Shown one piece after another: positions 8,200-16,922 of a DNA stretch of 35,440 nucleotides. The position numbers and the translations under genes were made by a program. The notes below the pieces were generated by a model that did no database searches, had not been told where the DNA came from, and saw nothing but the letters and a program-made list of their open reading frames with translations. The DNA comes from Ktedonobacter sp. 13_1_20CM_4_53_11 (GTDB taxonomy: Bacteria; Chloroflexota; Ktedonobacteria; Ktedonobacterales; Ktedonobacteraceae), in contig MNIY01000154.1 of NCBI GenBank assembly GCA_001919995.1, positions 1 through 35,440 on the forward strand, written 5' to 3'. Numbering within the stretch: the stretch's first letter is position 1; every line of letters begins with the position of its first letter.

Positions 8200-10017
8200 A
8201 TGAAATTAATACGCCGTGTAGCATGGACAGCGGTTGGATTCACATATTTTCTCGTCGCCCTTGGTGGCACAGTAAGGACAACAGACTCCGGTTTGAGTTG
8301 CCCCGACTGGCCCCTCTGCTATGGCCGGGCCTACGTCACCATAGACTATCACACGTTTCTTGAGCAGTTTCACCGCTATATTGCTGCCATCGTCAGCGTG
8401 CTTGTAATAGCCCTGGCCATCAGCGCAATACTCTGGGCACGTAAGGAGCGCCAGGTTCTCATACCCGCCCTGATCGCCCCGGTGTTGCTGGTCATCCAGA
8501 TCGTCCTGGGCGGCCTCACGGTACTCTGGAAGTTGCCGCCAACCATTATCACCGCCCACCTGGGTACAGCGCTGGCTATTTTCGCCATGATCATTACCAT
8601 TGCCGTCATGTCGGCCAAACCCGTGCCAGCGAAAGAACATCCCGCGAAAACGCGCAAGTTTGCTCGTCTCGCGGTTACCAACGCACTGCTCGTCTACGGA
8701 CTCATGCTCAGTGGCTCCTATGTCGTCGGCACTGGCGCTTCTCTCGCCTGTACTGGCTGGCCGCTGTGTACCGCGCCTGCATGGGCCATACAGTATCACC
8801 TGGCCGATATTAATGTATTCCATCGCCTGGTAGCTACCTTCGTGGGACTTGTGCTCATCTGGACCCTCATTTCAGCATGGCGCCGGCGCAGCGTTGCCCC
8901 TACCCAGGCCTGGGTTGCCCTGGTGGCTGCCATCCTCTTCGTCGCCCAGTACGTGGTAGGCGGTCTGATTGTCCTGTTGAATAAACCCGGCTTCGTCGCC
9001 GGTCTGCACCTCGCCCTTGCGACCGCAGTCTGGGGCAGTTTGGTCGTGCTGGCCGCGCTCGCAGCGAACCAGGTGCGCGCCGCGCCGCAAGAGCAGGAAC
9101 TCAATGAACTGGAAGAAGCGAAGAGCGCCGCAAGCAAGAAAGCACTGGGGCCGGTACACCAGACCATTTCCAACTACGTCGACTTGATGAAACCACACGT
9201 CACCGTCCTGCTGCTTGGAACAACGGCGGCTGCGATGGCCATTGCCAATAGAGGATTTCCAGCGCTCGGGCTACTTGTCGCGACACTGGTGGGAGGCGCG
9301 ATGGCAGCAGGCAGCGCCAATTGTATCAATTGCTATATCGATCGTGACATCGACCAGATCATGGGACGTACACAGCGCCGCTCCCTCCCATCCGGCAAAG
9401 TGCAGCCGACGCATGCCCTCATCTTCGGCGTCATCCTGGGCGTCGGAGCCTTTGTCATCCTGACGGCGTTCGTCAACCTGCTCAGCGCGACCCTCGCGTG
9501 TTCAGCTATCCTCTTCTACGTCTTTGTCTACACGATGGGATTGAAACGCACCTCCGCACAGAACATCGTCATCGGTGGAGCAGCCGGGGCTGTCCCCGTG
9601 CTCGTGGGATGGGCGGCAGTAACCAACAATCTGTCACTCCCCGCTATCTGGCTCTTCGCCATCATCTTCTACTGGACACCGCCGCACTTCTGGGCGCTCT
9701 CACTCTTGATCCAGAAAGACTACGAAAAGGCGCGTATACCCATGTTGCCGGTGGTCATGGGTGAGCGTGAGACGCGCAAACAAATATTGCTGTACTCGCT
9801 CTTGCTCCTTGCCGTCACCCTCGTGCTCTTCGGCATGGGCGCGATGGGCTATATCTACCTGTTGTCGGCAATCGTCCTGGGCGGCATTATGGTCTATATG
9901 GCCGTGCGCCTGCTGCGCGAAAAGACAAAAAGATGGGCCAAAACACTTTTCTGGTACTCAAACTGTTATCTAGCCATGATCTTCGCGGCCATGGTCATCG
10001 ACCGCGTCATTCACTAA
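8200..10017 (+). CDS. Fused heme A synthase (COX15/CtaA) and protoheme IX farnesyltransferase (CtaB)
   Basis: Bifunctional membrane protein of 605 residues. The CtaB half (about 320-605) converts heme B to heme O by farnesylation; the COX15/CtaA half (about 1-295) oxidises heme O to heme A. The COX15 half carries the four heme-liganding histidines H58, H120, H208 and H270 and the paired loop cysteines C34/C40 and C184/C190. The prenyltransferase half shows the UbiA motif NCYIDRDID with N377, D381 and D385, and the later YEKARIPMLPVV. The start at 8200 follows GGGAG by 9 bases; the frame continues upstream to a TTG at 8149 without support. The two activities are normally separate genes. Neighbouring oxidase and SCO1 genes fit oxidase biogenesis. 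Confidence 0.95.
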   Translation: MKLIRRVAWTAVGFTYFLVALGGTVRTTDSGLSCPDWPLCYGRAYVTIDYHTFLEQFHRYIAAIVSVLVIALAISAILWARKERQVLIPALIAPVLLVIQIVLGGLTVLWKLPPTIITAHLGTALAIFAMIITIAVMSAKPVPAKEHPAKTRKFARLAVTNALLVYGLMLSGSYVVGTGASLACTGWPLCTAPAWAIQYHLADINVFHRLVATFVGLVLIWTLISAWRRRSVAPTQAWVALVAAILFVAQYVVGGLIVLLNKPGFVAGLHLALATAVWGSLVVLAALAANQVRAAPQEQELNELEEAKSAASKKALGPVHQTISNYVDLMKPHVTVLLLGTTAAAMAIANRGFPALGLLVATLVGGAMAAGSANCINCYIDRDIDQIMGRTQRRSLPSGKVQPTHALIFGVILGVGAFVILTAFVNLLSATLACSAILFYVFVYTMGLKRTSAQNIVIGGAAGAVPVLVGWAAVTNNLSLPAIWLFAIIFYWTPPHFWALSLLIQKDYEKARIPMLPVVMGERETRKQILLYSLLLLAVTLVLFGMGAMGYIYLLSAIVLGGIMVYMAVRLLREKTKRWAKTLFWYSNCYLAMIFAAMVIDRVIH

Positions 10018-10066
10018 AGGGGCCGCAGACGACAATTTACTTGTAAAAAGGATAGATAAAAGAGAT

Positions 10067-10714
10067 ATGAACTGGCGTTTGGCATCAAGGCTTTCGGTAA
10101 TAACCTTAGCAGTATTCGTAGTATTCATCGTTGCCCTCCTGGGCTCACGCGCAGGAGGCCCATCCTCCACGACTGCTAACACCGCACCGACAGCCAACTC
10201 TTCTGGCCTGCAAGGCACCGACCTTGGAGGCGTACAAGCGCCTGATTTCCGCCTCACCGATCAAACCGGCAAATCAATTGCGCTATCACAGTTCAAAGGC
10301 AAACCCATCATCCTGACTTTTCTCTATACTCACTGCCCCGACCAGTGTCCGCTGACTGCCGAAAAGCTGCACGCGGTTATGCTCAACCTGGGTAACAAGG
10401 CTGAGAACGTAGCAGTACTGGCTGTCAGCACCGATCCCAAGAGAGACACAGTCGCCGCAGCCCTCGACTTCTCAAAGGTCCATCGGATGCTTACTTTCTG
10501 GCATTACCTTGTGGGTACTCATAACCAGCTCTCTCCCATCTGGTCGAGCTACTCCGTCTACGCCGCGCCAACTCCCACCACGACAGGAGGCTCAGTCTCC
10601 CATACAACCGCTATCTTCCTTATCGATAAGCAGGGACGAGAGCGCGTCTACTTCGGTGATGATGCCACCTCCGCACAACTGACCGCGGACCTACAAATCT
10701 TACTCAAACAATAA
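10067..10714 (+). CDS. SCO1/SenC copper chaperone
   Basis: Membrane-anchored thioredoxin-fold protein of 215 residues that inserts or reduces copper in the CuA site of oxidase subunit II. One N-terminal helix (about 10-27) is followed by a Thr/Ser/Ala-rich linker, then the domain starting near APDF (58-61). The copper-binding cysteines are C90 and C94 in THCPDQCP, and the distal ligand is H179 in SHTTAIFLID. It is anchored by a helix rather than a lipobox. It lies 49 bases after the heme A/O synthase gene, so the two probably form an oxidase assembly operon. Confidence 0.93.
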   Translation: MNWRLASRLSVITLAVFVVFIVALLGSRAGGPSSTTANTAPTANSSGLQGTDLGGVQAPDFRLTDQTGKSIALSQFKGKPIILTFLYTHCPDQCPLTAEKLHAVMLNLGNKAENVAVLAVSTDPKRDTVAAALDFSKVHRMLTFWHYLVGTHNQLSPIWSSYSVYAAPTPTTTGGSVSHTTAIFLIDKQGRERVYFGDDATSAQLTADLQILLKQ

Positions 10715-10720
10715 ACATGC

Positions 10721-10792
10721 AGGACACCCACTCGATAAGAGAGTTGTGTATGGTATGTGGGATTGGGGAGTGTCCTAGCGTTAGCCCAGATA
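10721..10792 (+). terminator. Possible terminator after the COX15-CtaB/SCO1 operon
   Basis: AGGACA (10721-10726) pairs with TGTCCT (10771-10776), with a C-run/G-run pairing and a smaller hairpin inside. A run of six T follows about 16 bases later in the sequence TAATTTTTTC. The distance between stem and T run makes this uncertain. Confidence 0.35.
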
Positions 10793-10811
10793 ATTTTTTC
10801 AGTTTAACAGC

Positions 10812-10840
10812 TTGCAACATCTGCACATTCCTGGTATTCT
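10812..10840 (+). promoter_or_regulatory. Predicted promoter of the BON-domain gene
   Basis: TTGCAA (10812-10817) and TATTCT (10835-10840) are spaced by 17 bases. Initiation here would start the transcript near 10847, which argues against translation from the ATG at 10846 and for the start at 10918. Confidence 0.4.
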
Positions 10841-10917
10841 TATGAATGAAGGGATTACTTTGTACCTATCGGGATCCCGGTGGAATTTACTTGATACTTA
10901 GAGGGAAGCAAGCTCAC

Positions 10918-11751
10918 ATGATGAATACACCTCTTGAAAGTGTTAATCTCACAGCGGACGACATCGCCGCGACCACCCATGCCGATGTGGGAGAGCATGA
11001 GGGCGAAGAAAGCCATGCCAGTATCCACATGCCTAACGGCAGTCTATGGCCACTTTATTTGTCCCTGGCCATTGTCGTAACGATGGCTGGCATACTCGTC
11101 GCCAGCACCTTTCCCTGGATCACCATTATTGGGGCTATCTTTGTTCTTGTCTGTATTGTGGGGTGGGGGGTAGAAGACCCATTTGCTTCACGCACTGGCG
11201 CAGTCAGGACCTCGCATGTGGCAACTAGCTATGCCGAAGCTGCCCAGACAGGACAACCAACTGTTTTGGCAGAGATGCTTCTGCAGGATGCTCAAGACGT
11301 GGCTGACAGTACCGTCACCGTCGGCAGCACCGCGTGGAGTGCCCATCCTGTCAATGTTGAAGTCGAGCGCGAGGGCGTCGTACTGGCACTTTATGGGAAA
11401 GTCGAACTGGAGGCTCAGCGTAAAGCTCTTGAGGAAAGGCTGTTACAGATGCCTGGCGTCATCGATGTGAAGAACTTCCTCGTCGCTGAAGATGAACTCT
11501 TGAATGCTGTCAATGCTCGTATTGAGAAGCTAAGAGCCGAAGGGAAGCTTGAGGGCGCAAAAGACATCTCGGCGCTCGTCGAGAACTACATTGTGAGCCT
11601 TTACGGCGAAACACCAACCAAGGAGATGAAGTACGTCCTTGAGAGGGAGATCCTCGGTATACCCGGCGTGCGGGTCGTCATCAACCACATCGGCCTCGAT
11701 GAGAACATTCCAGGGAACCTGGGAAGAACGAGTAATAAAGTCGGTAACTAA
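10918..11751 (+). CDS. Membrane protein with COX subunit IV-like helices and two BON repeats
   Basis: A 277-residue protein of unknown function. Residues 38-90 form a helix pair (NGSLWPLYLSL and, after a turn, IGAIFVLVCIVGWGVEDPF) resembling the small subunit IV-like segment of bacterial aa3/caa3 oxidases, which ends in the same GWxxE pattern. The soluble part holds two related units ending in MPGVIDVKNFL (178-188) and IPGVRVVINHI (248-258), characteristic of BON domains, which bind membranes or ligands. The frame is open back to 10846, but GAGGGA precedes the ATG at 10918 and the predicted promoter overlaps the earlier ATG. It follows the oxidase assembly genes and converges on ftsZ. A role at or near the oxidase is an inference. 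Confidence 0.75.
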   Translation: MMNTPLESVNLTADDIAATTHADVGEHEGEESHASIHMPNGSLWPLYLSLAIVVTMAGILVASTFPWITIIGAIFVLVCIVGWGVEDPFASRTGAVRTSHVATSYAEAAQTGQPTVLAEMLLQDAQDVADSTVTVGSTAWSAHPVNVEVEREGVVLALYGKVELEAQRKALEERLLQMPGVIDVKNFLVAEDELLNAVNARIEKLRAEGKLEGAKDISALVENYIVSLYGETPTKEMKYVLEREILGIPGVRVVINHIGLDENIPGNLGRTSNKVGN

Positions 11752-11760
11752 CTGTTAGCA

Positions 11761-11807
11761 GGCAAAAGAAGAGCAGGTTCCAGGTGGGGACCTGCTCCTC
11801 TTTTGCC
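11761..11807. terminator. Bidirectional terminator between BON gene and ftsZ
   Basis: An 18-base arm at 11761-11778 pairs with 11790-11807 with a single mismatch, enclosing a short G/C-rich loop. The arm ends are A-rich and T-rich (CAAAAG/CTTTTG), giving U-rich 3' flanks in both directions. The position between two convergent genes suits a shared terminator. Confidence 0.85.
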
Positions 11808-11814
11808 TGGTTTA

Positions 11815-13365
11815 CTACCGTTTCCGCAGGAAGGCCGGAATATCGATCACATCACCCGAGGGTGGATGGCGATTCCCACGCGGCAGGTCGAGTCCCTTCT
11901 GATCTAGCCGCCGCACCGGCCGCTGCGATCGCTGGTCACCGGAAGGGCGCTGCGCGGGCTGCGCCTCTGGCTCAGGTACCGGGAGTCGCCCATGGGAGCC
12001 TGCACCTACTCCTGTGCTCACATCCGTCCCTGGCATAGCCATTGGATCCTCGTCCAGGTCGTACATATCCATGTTTACATCGCGAGCATATGCCTGGCGT
12101 ACCGGCTCCTGAATCGGTGGGACTGCCTGGCGCTGCCGCATAAGCGGGTCAGCCTGCGCAGGATAGGATCGCTGCACCGGGTCCGTCGGATGGTTGGTCA
12201 CATTCATCGGCGCTTGTGACGCGTGCAAAGAACCATATGCCTGTTGCTGGAAACCCTGCTGCTGAGCCGGCTGCTGGCGCACGGGCGTGGGTGCGTTCCC
12301 ACTGTTACTGTTCATTGACGATACAGGGTACAGCATGCTGCGATCATATGCCGGCGCACGGTTCTGCTGTTGCTGGTATGGAGCTGCGACTGACACAGGT
12401 GCCCGGGAATGCCCGTCAAAACCAGTGGCAATGACAGTAATCTTGACCTTCCCATCAAAATCCGGATCTTGCACTGCGCCAAAGATAATATTTGCCTCCG
12501 GGTGTGCCGCCCTGCTGATCACATCAGCCGCTTCGTTGACCTCGAATAGCGATAAATCCATACCTCCAGTGATATTGAAGAGCACTCCCCGCGCTCCACT
12601 AATATCGATATCCAGCAATGGACTGGCGATCGCCAGTTGTGCCGCGTCCAGCGCACGCGTATCTCCACTTGCTTCGCCAATGGCCATTAGAGCCGAACCT
12701 GCCGTTGACATGATTGTCTTCACGTCGGCAAAGTCCAGGTTGATCAGCCCTGGCACGGTAATCAGATCGCTGATACCCTGAATGCCCTGGCGCAGCACAT
12801 CGTCAGCAAGGCGGAATGCCTCGGAAAGCGGCATTTTTTTGTCGACGACCTGCAAGAGCCGGTCATTGGGTACGGTGATCAAGGTATCGACGTGCTGCTT
12901 AAGGTTGGCGATGCCCTCCTCCGCAGCGGCACGACGCTTATTGCCCTCAAAGGTGAATGGCTTTGTAACGACACCGACCGTCAACGCTCCGACCTCGCGC
13001 GCAATCTGTGCCACTATCGGGCTAGCGCCTGTTCCTGTACCACCGCCCATACCAGCCGTGATGAATACCATATCAGAGCCTTTGAGGGCCTCATACAGCT
13101 CTTCAGCATTCTCTTCGGCTGCCTTGGCCCCAATACCGGGATTGCCACCCGCACCGAGGCCACGGGTAAGCTTATCCCCGATACGGATATGGTGTGCAGT
13201 CTCTGTGAGCAGCAAGGCCTGGGCATCGGTATTGACGGCAATGAACTCTATTCCCATCATATTTACCTGTATCATGCGGTTAACCGCATTACTGCCCCCA
13301 CCTCCGACACCGATGACACGGATCTGGGCGAAGCCTTCTACTTGATGATTTCCCATTGGTAGCAT
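11815..13365 (-). CDS. ftsZ: Cell division protein FtsZ
   Basis: Tubulin-like GTPase that polymerises into the Z ring; 516 residues. The tubulin signature GGGTGTG is at 107-113, the N-terminal glycine loop [12 protein letters not shown] at 19-30 and the T7 loop NLDFADVKT near 200. The globular part ends at about 315, followed by a long linker of nearly 190 residues rich in Gln, Pro and Ala. The conserved C-terminal peptide is [12 protein letters not shown], which should bind FtsA and other partners. This linker is clearly longer than the 50 or so residues of many rod-shaped bacteria. The ATG at 13365 has GGGGG 8 bases upstream; the frame is open further to 13401, which would overlap ftsA. Last gene of the dcw run, 19 bases after ftsA. 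Confidence 0.97.
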   Translation of the reverse strand: MLPMGNHQVEGFAQIRVIGVGGGGSNAVNRMIQVNMMGIEFIAVNTDAQALLLTETAHHIRIGDKLTRGLGAGGNPGIGAKAAEENAEELYEALKGSDMVFITAGMGGGTGTGASPIVAQIAREVGALTVGVVTKPFTFEGNKRRAAAEEGIANLKQHVDTLITVPNDRLLQVVDKKMPLSEAFRLADDVLRQGIQGISDLITVPGLINLDFADVKTIMSTAGSALMAIGEASGDTRALDAAQLAIASPLLDIDISGARGVLFNITGGMDLSLFEVNEAADVISRAAHPEANIIFGAVQDPDFDGKVKITVIATGFDGHSRAPVSVAAPYQQQQNRAPAYDRSMLYPVSSMNSNSGNAPTPVRQQPAQQQGFQQQAYGSLHASQAPMNVTNHPTDPVQRSYPAQADPLMRQRQAVPPIQEPVRQAYARDVNMDMYDLDEDPMAMPGTDVSTGVGAGSHGRLPVPEPEAQPAQRPSGDQRSQRPVRRLDQKGLDLPRGNRHPPSGDVIDIPAFLRKR

Positions 13366-13384
13366 ATTCGTGGCCCCCTTTATA

Positions 13385-14623
13385 CTAAGGAATAAACGCA
13401 CGTAACCAGCGTCCTAAACGGGACGCGAAACTCAATAGTCCATTATTCTCAGGCTCATCATCTTCGATGAGGAACGAGGTGTGAGTCAAGGCCCACTGCA
13501 ACAGGCCTACCGCGGTTGCATATGCTGGCCGAGAGATCGAATCGGCCAGTCCATGAAGTCCCAGAGGAGAGCCAATGCGAGTCGGCAAGTCCAGGATCTG
13601 TCCTGCCACACCCTGGATACCCGGCAATTCTGCGGTCCCACCTGTTAGAACCATTCCAGCCGGTAGCAACCCATCATAACCAGATTTCCTGATCTCCTCG
13701 TGGACCATCTCAAACAATTCTTCTACACGAGCCTGGATGATCTCAGCCAGCAATTTACGCGGCACCAGGTCATCACAATTCGGTATGAATTGTGCCAGGT
13801 CGATCATATCGTCATCAGAGATAGTTGAAGGATCGCAATGACCATAGGTCACCTTGAGTTCCTCCGCTACACCAAAAGGCAACCGCAGACCGATGGCGAT
13901 GTCGCTGGTAATCAGGTTGCCCCCGATCGGCAGGACAACCGTCTGCCAGATAGCTCCATCGGAAAACACGGCAATATCCGTAGTACCACCGCCAATATCG
14001 ACCAGTGCCACCCCAAGCTCTGTCTCACCATCCGCAAGGACAGCCTCACTCGAAGCCAGGGGTTCCAGTACGAGATCCTCGATCTCTACACGTGCCTTTT
14101 GTACACACTTAATTAAATTGTGGATCGAAGATACCGAACCGGTAATGATATGGGTCTCCACCTCGAGGCGGAAGCCGGACATGCCAATCGGGTTCTTTAT
14201 TCCCTCCTGTCCGTCAACGACGTAGCCGCGTGGTATCACATGGATCACCTCGCGATTCGCGGGTATGGCAATAGCTCTTGCAACTTCTATTGCGCGGCTA
14301 ATGTCGTTTTGCACAATATCCCGGTGACTCGGCGAGATTGCGACAAATCCCTTGCTATTCTCCGAAGCAATATGACTACCGGCAATCCCCACGTATGCTG
14401 TGGTTATCTTCTTTCCTGAGAGACGTTCAGCACGATCAAGCGCCGCTGCAATTGAAGTGACGGTCTCTTCAATGTTAACCACCACCCCACGGCGCAAACC
14501 CTGTGAAGGGCAGGTGCCAACGCCAACAATATTCATCTTCCCGTCGCGATCTAATTCACCGACGAGAACGCAGATTTTTGTTGTTCCTACGTCGATACCG
14601 ACGATCACCCGCTCTTGCACCAT
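13385..14623 (-). CDS. ftsA: Cell division protein FtsA
   Basis: Actin-like ATPase that tethers FtsZ to the membrane and recruits later division proteins; 412 residues. It has the phosphate-1 motif [15 protein letters not shown] at 9-23, the phosphate-2 motif [12 protein letters not shown] and the adenosine motif [13 protein letters not shown]. The C-terminus [18 protein letters not shown] is an amphipathic helix, the expected membrane-targeting sequence. The start is supported by AGGAG 6 bases upstream. It lies between ftsQ and ftsZ, the canonical order. Confidence 0.96.
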   Translation of the reverse strand: MVQERVIVGIDVGTTKICVLVGELDRDGKMNIVGVGTCPSQGLRRGVVVNIEETVTSIAAALDRAERLSGKKITTAYVGIAGSHIASENSKGFVAISPSHRDIVQNDISRAIEVARAIAIPANREVIHVIPRGYVVDGQEGIKNPIGMSGFRLEVETHIITGSVSSIHNLIKCVQKARVEIEDLVLEPLASSEAVLADGETELGVALVDIGGGTTDIAVFSDGAIWQTVVLPIGGNLITSDIAIGLRLPFGVAEELKVTYGHCDPSTISDDDMIDLAQFIPNCDDLVPRKLLAEIIQARVEELFEMVHEEIRKSGYDGLLPAGMVLTGGTAELPGIQGVAGQILDLPTRIGSPLGLHGLADSISRPAYATAVGLLQWALTHTSFLIEDDEPENNGLLSFASRLGRWLRAFIP

Positions 14624-14680
14624 ACACGCTCCTATCGGGCGGTAAATGTGTGAGACGCACTACACAGATACATCATTACT

Positions 14681-15826
14681 TTATGCTTGTTTTAACGTGT
14701 ACACAGGTCGCATGCCAAAACGCAGGTCAATCGTTGCGAGACTGAGTTGTTCTTGCTGCGCCAGCTCCAGTATCTGATGGAGTTCCATCAATCGATTGTT
14801 CAGTGGGTTAGCATCATTTGCTCCGCCGAGGTATGCTGTCCACCCTGCTTTACTTTCGACGACATATCCTCCATGTCCCCCTATAATCGTTGGCACATGG
14901 GCAGGCACTGTCGGCATGCTATCTATGTAGCGCAAGCTAAAGTCTGTGACGCCTGCCACTTTTGGCACACCTGCAAACACAGCCATTGCGAACGCGATAT
15001 CAGCCGCGTTCAATTGAACTCCAGGTTGTATCTCTGTCCCCCTTCCTCCAGAGATCTTCCCCTGTTGTGGCACGTCCACGACGGTCATAAGTGCATCCGC
15101 GCCCGACGTCTTAGACGCGGGCGCGATGACTACCCCGTTCCGGTCAACACTATACGTACCGTGTGGTGTCTGCCAGAGCAGCGATGGAATCCGCTCGGTT
15201 ACCGAGACCTGCAACTGGTTCGGCCACTGCTTCTCAAGATTCGCGGAGGCTACTATCGGCAACATTTCGATACGCTGGGTGAGCGCCACCACGTCTATGA
15301 GAAAAATGTTCTGACCCTGCATACCCATATGTTGAATGCTACTCACCAGGAGATCGTTATGCGTCCCAACCACACTCACTTGCGCCACGCGAAATGCGCT
15401 GCTGGTGAGAGCAAAGTTCGCACCCAGAATCACCATCACGACCACGGCAAAAATGCCGAAAATCCTCCACAAGAACCCAAGGCGATGCGTATGTCGCCGC
15501 CCGCTGCGCACCGGCACTGGCGTCTGATGGTAGCGTGGCAAAGGACGCTTCAACCCACCGACGGGTGGTGCACCCGTCTGAGTCAGGGTACGGGCCCTAC
15601 GCGGGGCGGGTGCATGATGTGCAGGCGCTTTCGTCCTGGCGGAATACAGTCGATTCCGCCGCTGAACATAGCTCTCCCCTGCTGTCGGCTGCACTTCACG
15701 ATGCCGCGTCACTACCCTCTGGTGAGTGTTAGCATCAACTGACGTAGCGGATAGTTCTCTTGCTTCCGGCCGCCTATAGATATGAGTTGCTATCTGCTCT
15801 CTCGGTTGTGTCTTTTGTTCTGTCAT
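14681..15826 (-). CDS. ftsQ: Cell division protein FtsQ/DivIB (POTRA domain)
   Basis: Bitopic divisome protein of 381 residues. A long, basic and probably disordered cytoplasmic part (1-118, with RRARTLTQ and RSGRRHTHR patches) precedes one membrane helix at 121-141. The extracellular POTRA domain follows (about 145-215, FRVAQVSVVG ... LPIVASANLEKQWPNQL), and then the FtsQ beta domain with RIPSLLWQTPHGTYSVDRNG. The start at 15826 overlaps the murB stop as ATGA and has GGAGG 4 bases upstream; the frame stays open to 15859 inside murB. Its place between murB and ftsA is classical. The cytoplasmic tail is long compared with typical FtsQ/DivIB proteins. Confidence 0.92.
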   Translation of the reverse strand: MTEQKTQPREQIATHIYRRPEARELSATSVDANTHQRVVTRHREVQPTAGESYVQRRNRLYSARTKAPAHHAPAPRRARTLTQTGAPPVGGLKRPLPRYHQTPVPVRSGRRHTHRLGFLWRIFGIFAVVVMVILGANFALTSSAFRVAQVSVVGTHNDLLVSSIQHMGMQGQNIFLIDVVALTQRIEMLPIVASANLEKQWPNQLQVSVTERIPSLLWQTPHGTYSVDRNGVVIAPASKTSGADALMTVVDVPQQGKISGGRGTEIQPGVQLNAADIAFAMAVFAGVPKVAGVTDFSLRYIDSMPTVPAHVPTIIGGHGGYVVESKAGWTAYLGGANDANPLNNRLMELHQILELAQQEQLSLATIDLRFGMRPVYTLKQA

Positions 15827-16866
15827 TGTGCCTCCGGCTGTATCCCATACTCTGCCCACTCGCCTCGCAGCTCAACCTCTAATTCCAGGTCCACCCCGAA
15901 CTTTTCATGAACGCGGTTGCGAGCCTCCCTTATCAGTGCAACTACGTCAGTGGCACTGGCACCCCCTAAATTGACGATAAAGTTAGCATGACGATCAGAG
16001 ATTTGTGCCTTACCGTGGATCGTGCCCTTCATGCCTGCCTGCTCCATCAGGCGACCAGCAAAATCTCCCGGCGGGTTTTTGAAGACTGAGCCTGCGCTCT
16101 GCTGCACAGGTTGAGTCATCTTGCGATGTTGTTTATATTGTTCAATCAGCTTCCGTAGTTTCTGCGGTTCTTCGCGGTGAAGACGAATTCCCAACCGCAT
16201 AATAATTTCGGCTGGCTCAATCAGACCGCGCTCTGCAACCATCGGATTGCCTTGTCCATCAAACTGGATGCGGCGCAACTCACGAAAACGGCTGTGCCGA
16301 TAACTTAAATCAAGCTCATTGCGCTGATAGCGCTGTACCAGCGGGACACTGTTCCGGTTCACAGAACTGCCGCGTGCATCAAACACTTCAATCCACTCCA
16401 ATACCTGACTCATATCGCTATTGTGCGCCCCGGCGTTACTAATGACACCACCACCCAAAGTACCGGGTATCCCAGGCCCAAATTCCAATCCGCCCCAACC
16501 AAGCGGCGCCAACTCATTCAGCAGGCGTGGCCAGCTGATGCCAGCCTCCGCCAGCAGCAGCGCTGTCCCATCACCATGCTCCTCGATCGTATACTTATTC
16601 AGCACGACACGGGCAACTATCCCCCGCACACCGGCATCGGCATACAAGGTATTCGTGCCATTGCCAACCAGCAAGAGAGGCCAACGCCGTTCGGCGCAGA
16701 GCCGTACTAAACTCATCAGCTCATCTCGCGAATCGAGTGCGATCCACACATCGGCAGGACCACCAACGCCAAATGTACAATGGCGTGACAGCGACTCATT
16801 GCGGCGTATCCTCCCCCGGAAATGTGCATGTAGTTCAGTGTAAACAGCCTGAGCATCGAAAGTCAT
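15823..16866 (-). CDS. murB: UDP-N-acetylenolpyruvoylglucosamine reductase MurB
   Basis: FAD-dependent enzyme that reduces enolpyruvyl-UDP-GlcNAc to UDP-MurNAc in the cytoplasm; 347 residues. FAD-binding elements are HCTFGVGGPADVW near 29-41 and LVGNGTNTLYADAGVRG. GPGIPGTLGGGVISNAGAH is the second flavin loop. The C-terminal domain contains SAGSVFKNP with the catalytic serine, followed by AGRLMEQAGMKG and the AQISDRHANFIVN segment. The SYRHSRF motif is present. AGAGGA lies 8 bases before the ATG. It starts 56 bases after murC ends and overlaps ftsQ by 4 bases, so all three are likely co-translated. Confidence 0.96.
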   Translation of the reverse strand: MTFDAQAVYTELHAHFRGRIRRNESLSRHCTFGVGGPADVWIALDSRDELMSLVRLCAERRWPLLLVGNGTNTLYADAGVRGIVARVVLNKYTIEEHGDGTALLLAEAGISWPRLLNELAPLGWGGLEFGPGIPGTLGGGVISNAGAHNSDMSQVLEWIEVFDARGSSVNRNSVPLVQRYQRNELDLSYRHSRFRELRRIQFDGQGNPMVAERGLIEPAEIIMRLGIRLHREEPQKLRKLIEQYKQHRKMTQPVQQSAGSVFKNPPGDFAGRLMEQAGMKGTIHGKAQISDRHANFIVNLGGASATDVVALIREARNRVHEKFGVDLELEVELRGEWAEYGIQPEAQ

Positions 16867-16922
16867 ATTTCAATTCCTCTGTGCGCTGGAACCCACTCCA
16901 GCACGTCCCACTGCCGATATTT

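Noticed and set aside
14747..15742. 331-codon plus-strand ORF
   Set aside because: Antisense to ftsQ, with Cys/His-rich random-looking composition and no ribosome binding site.
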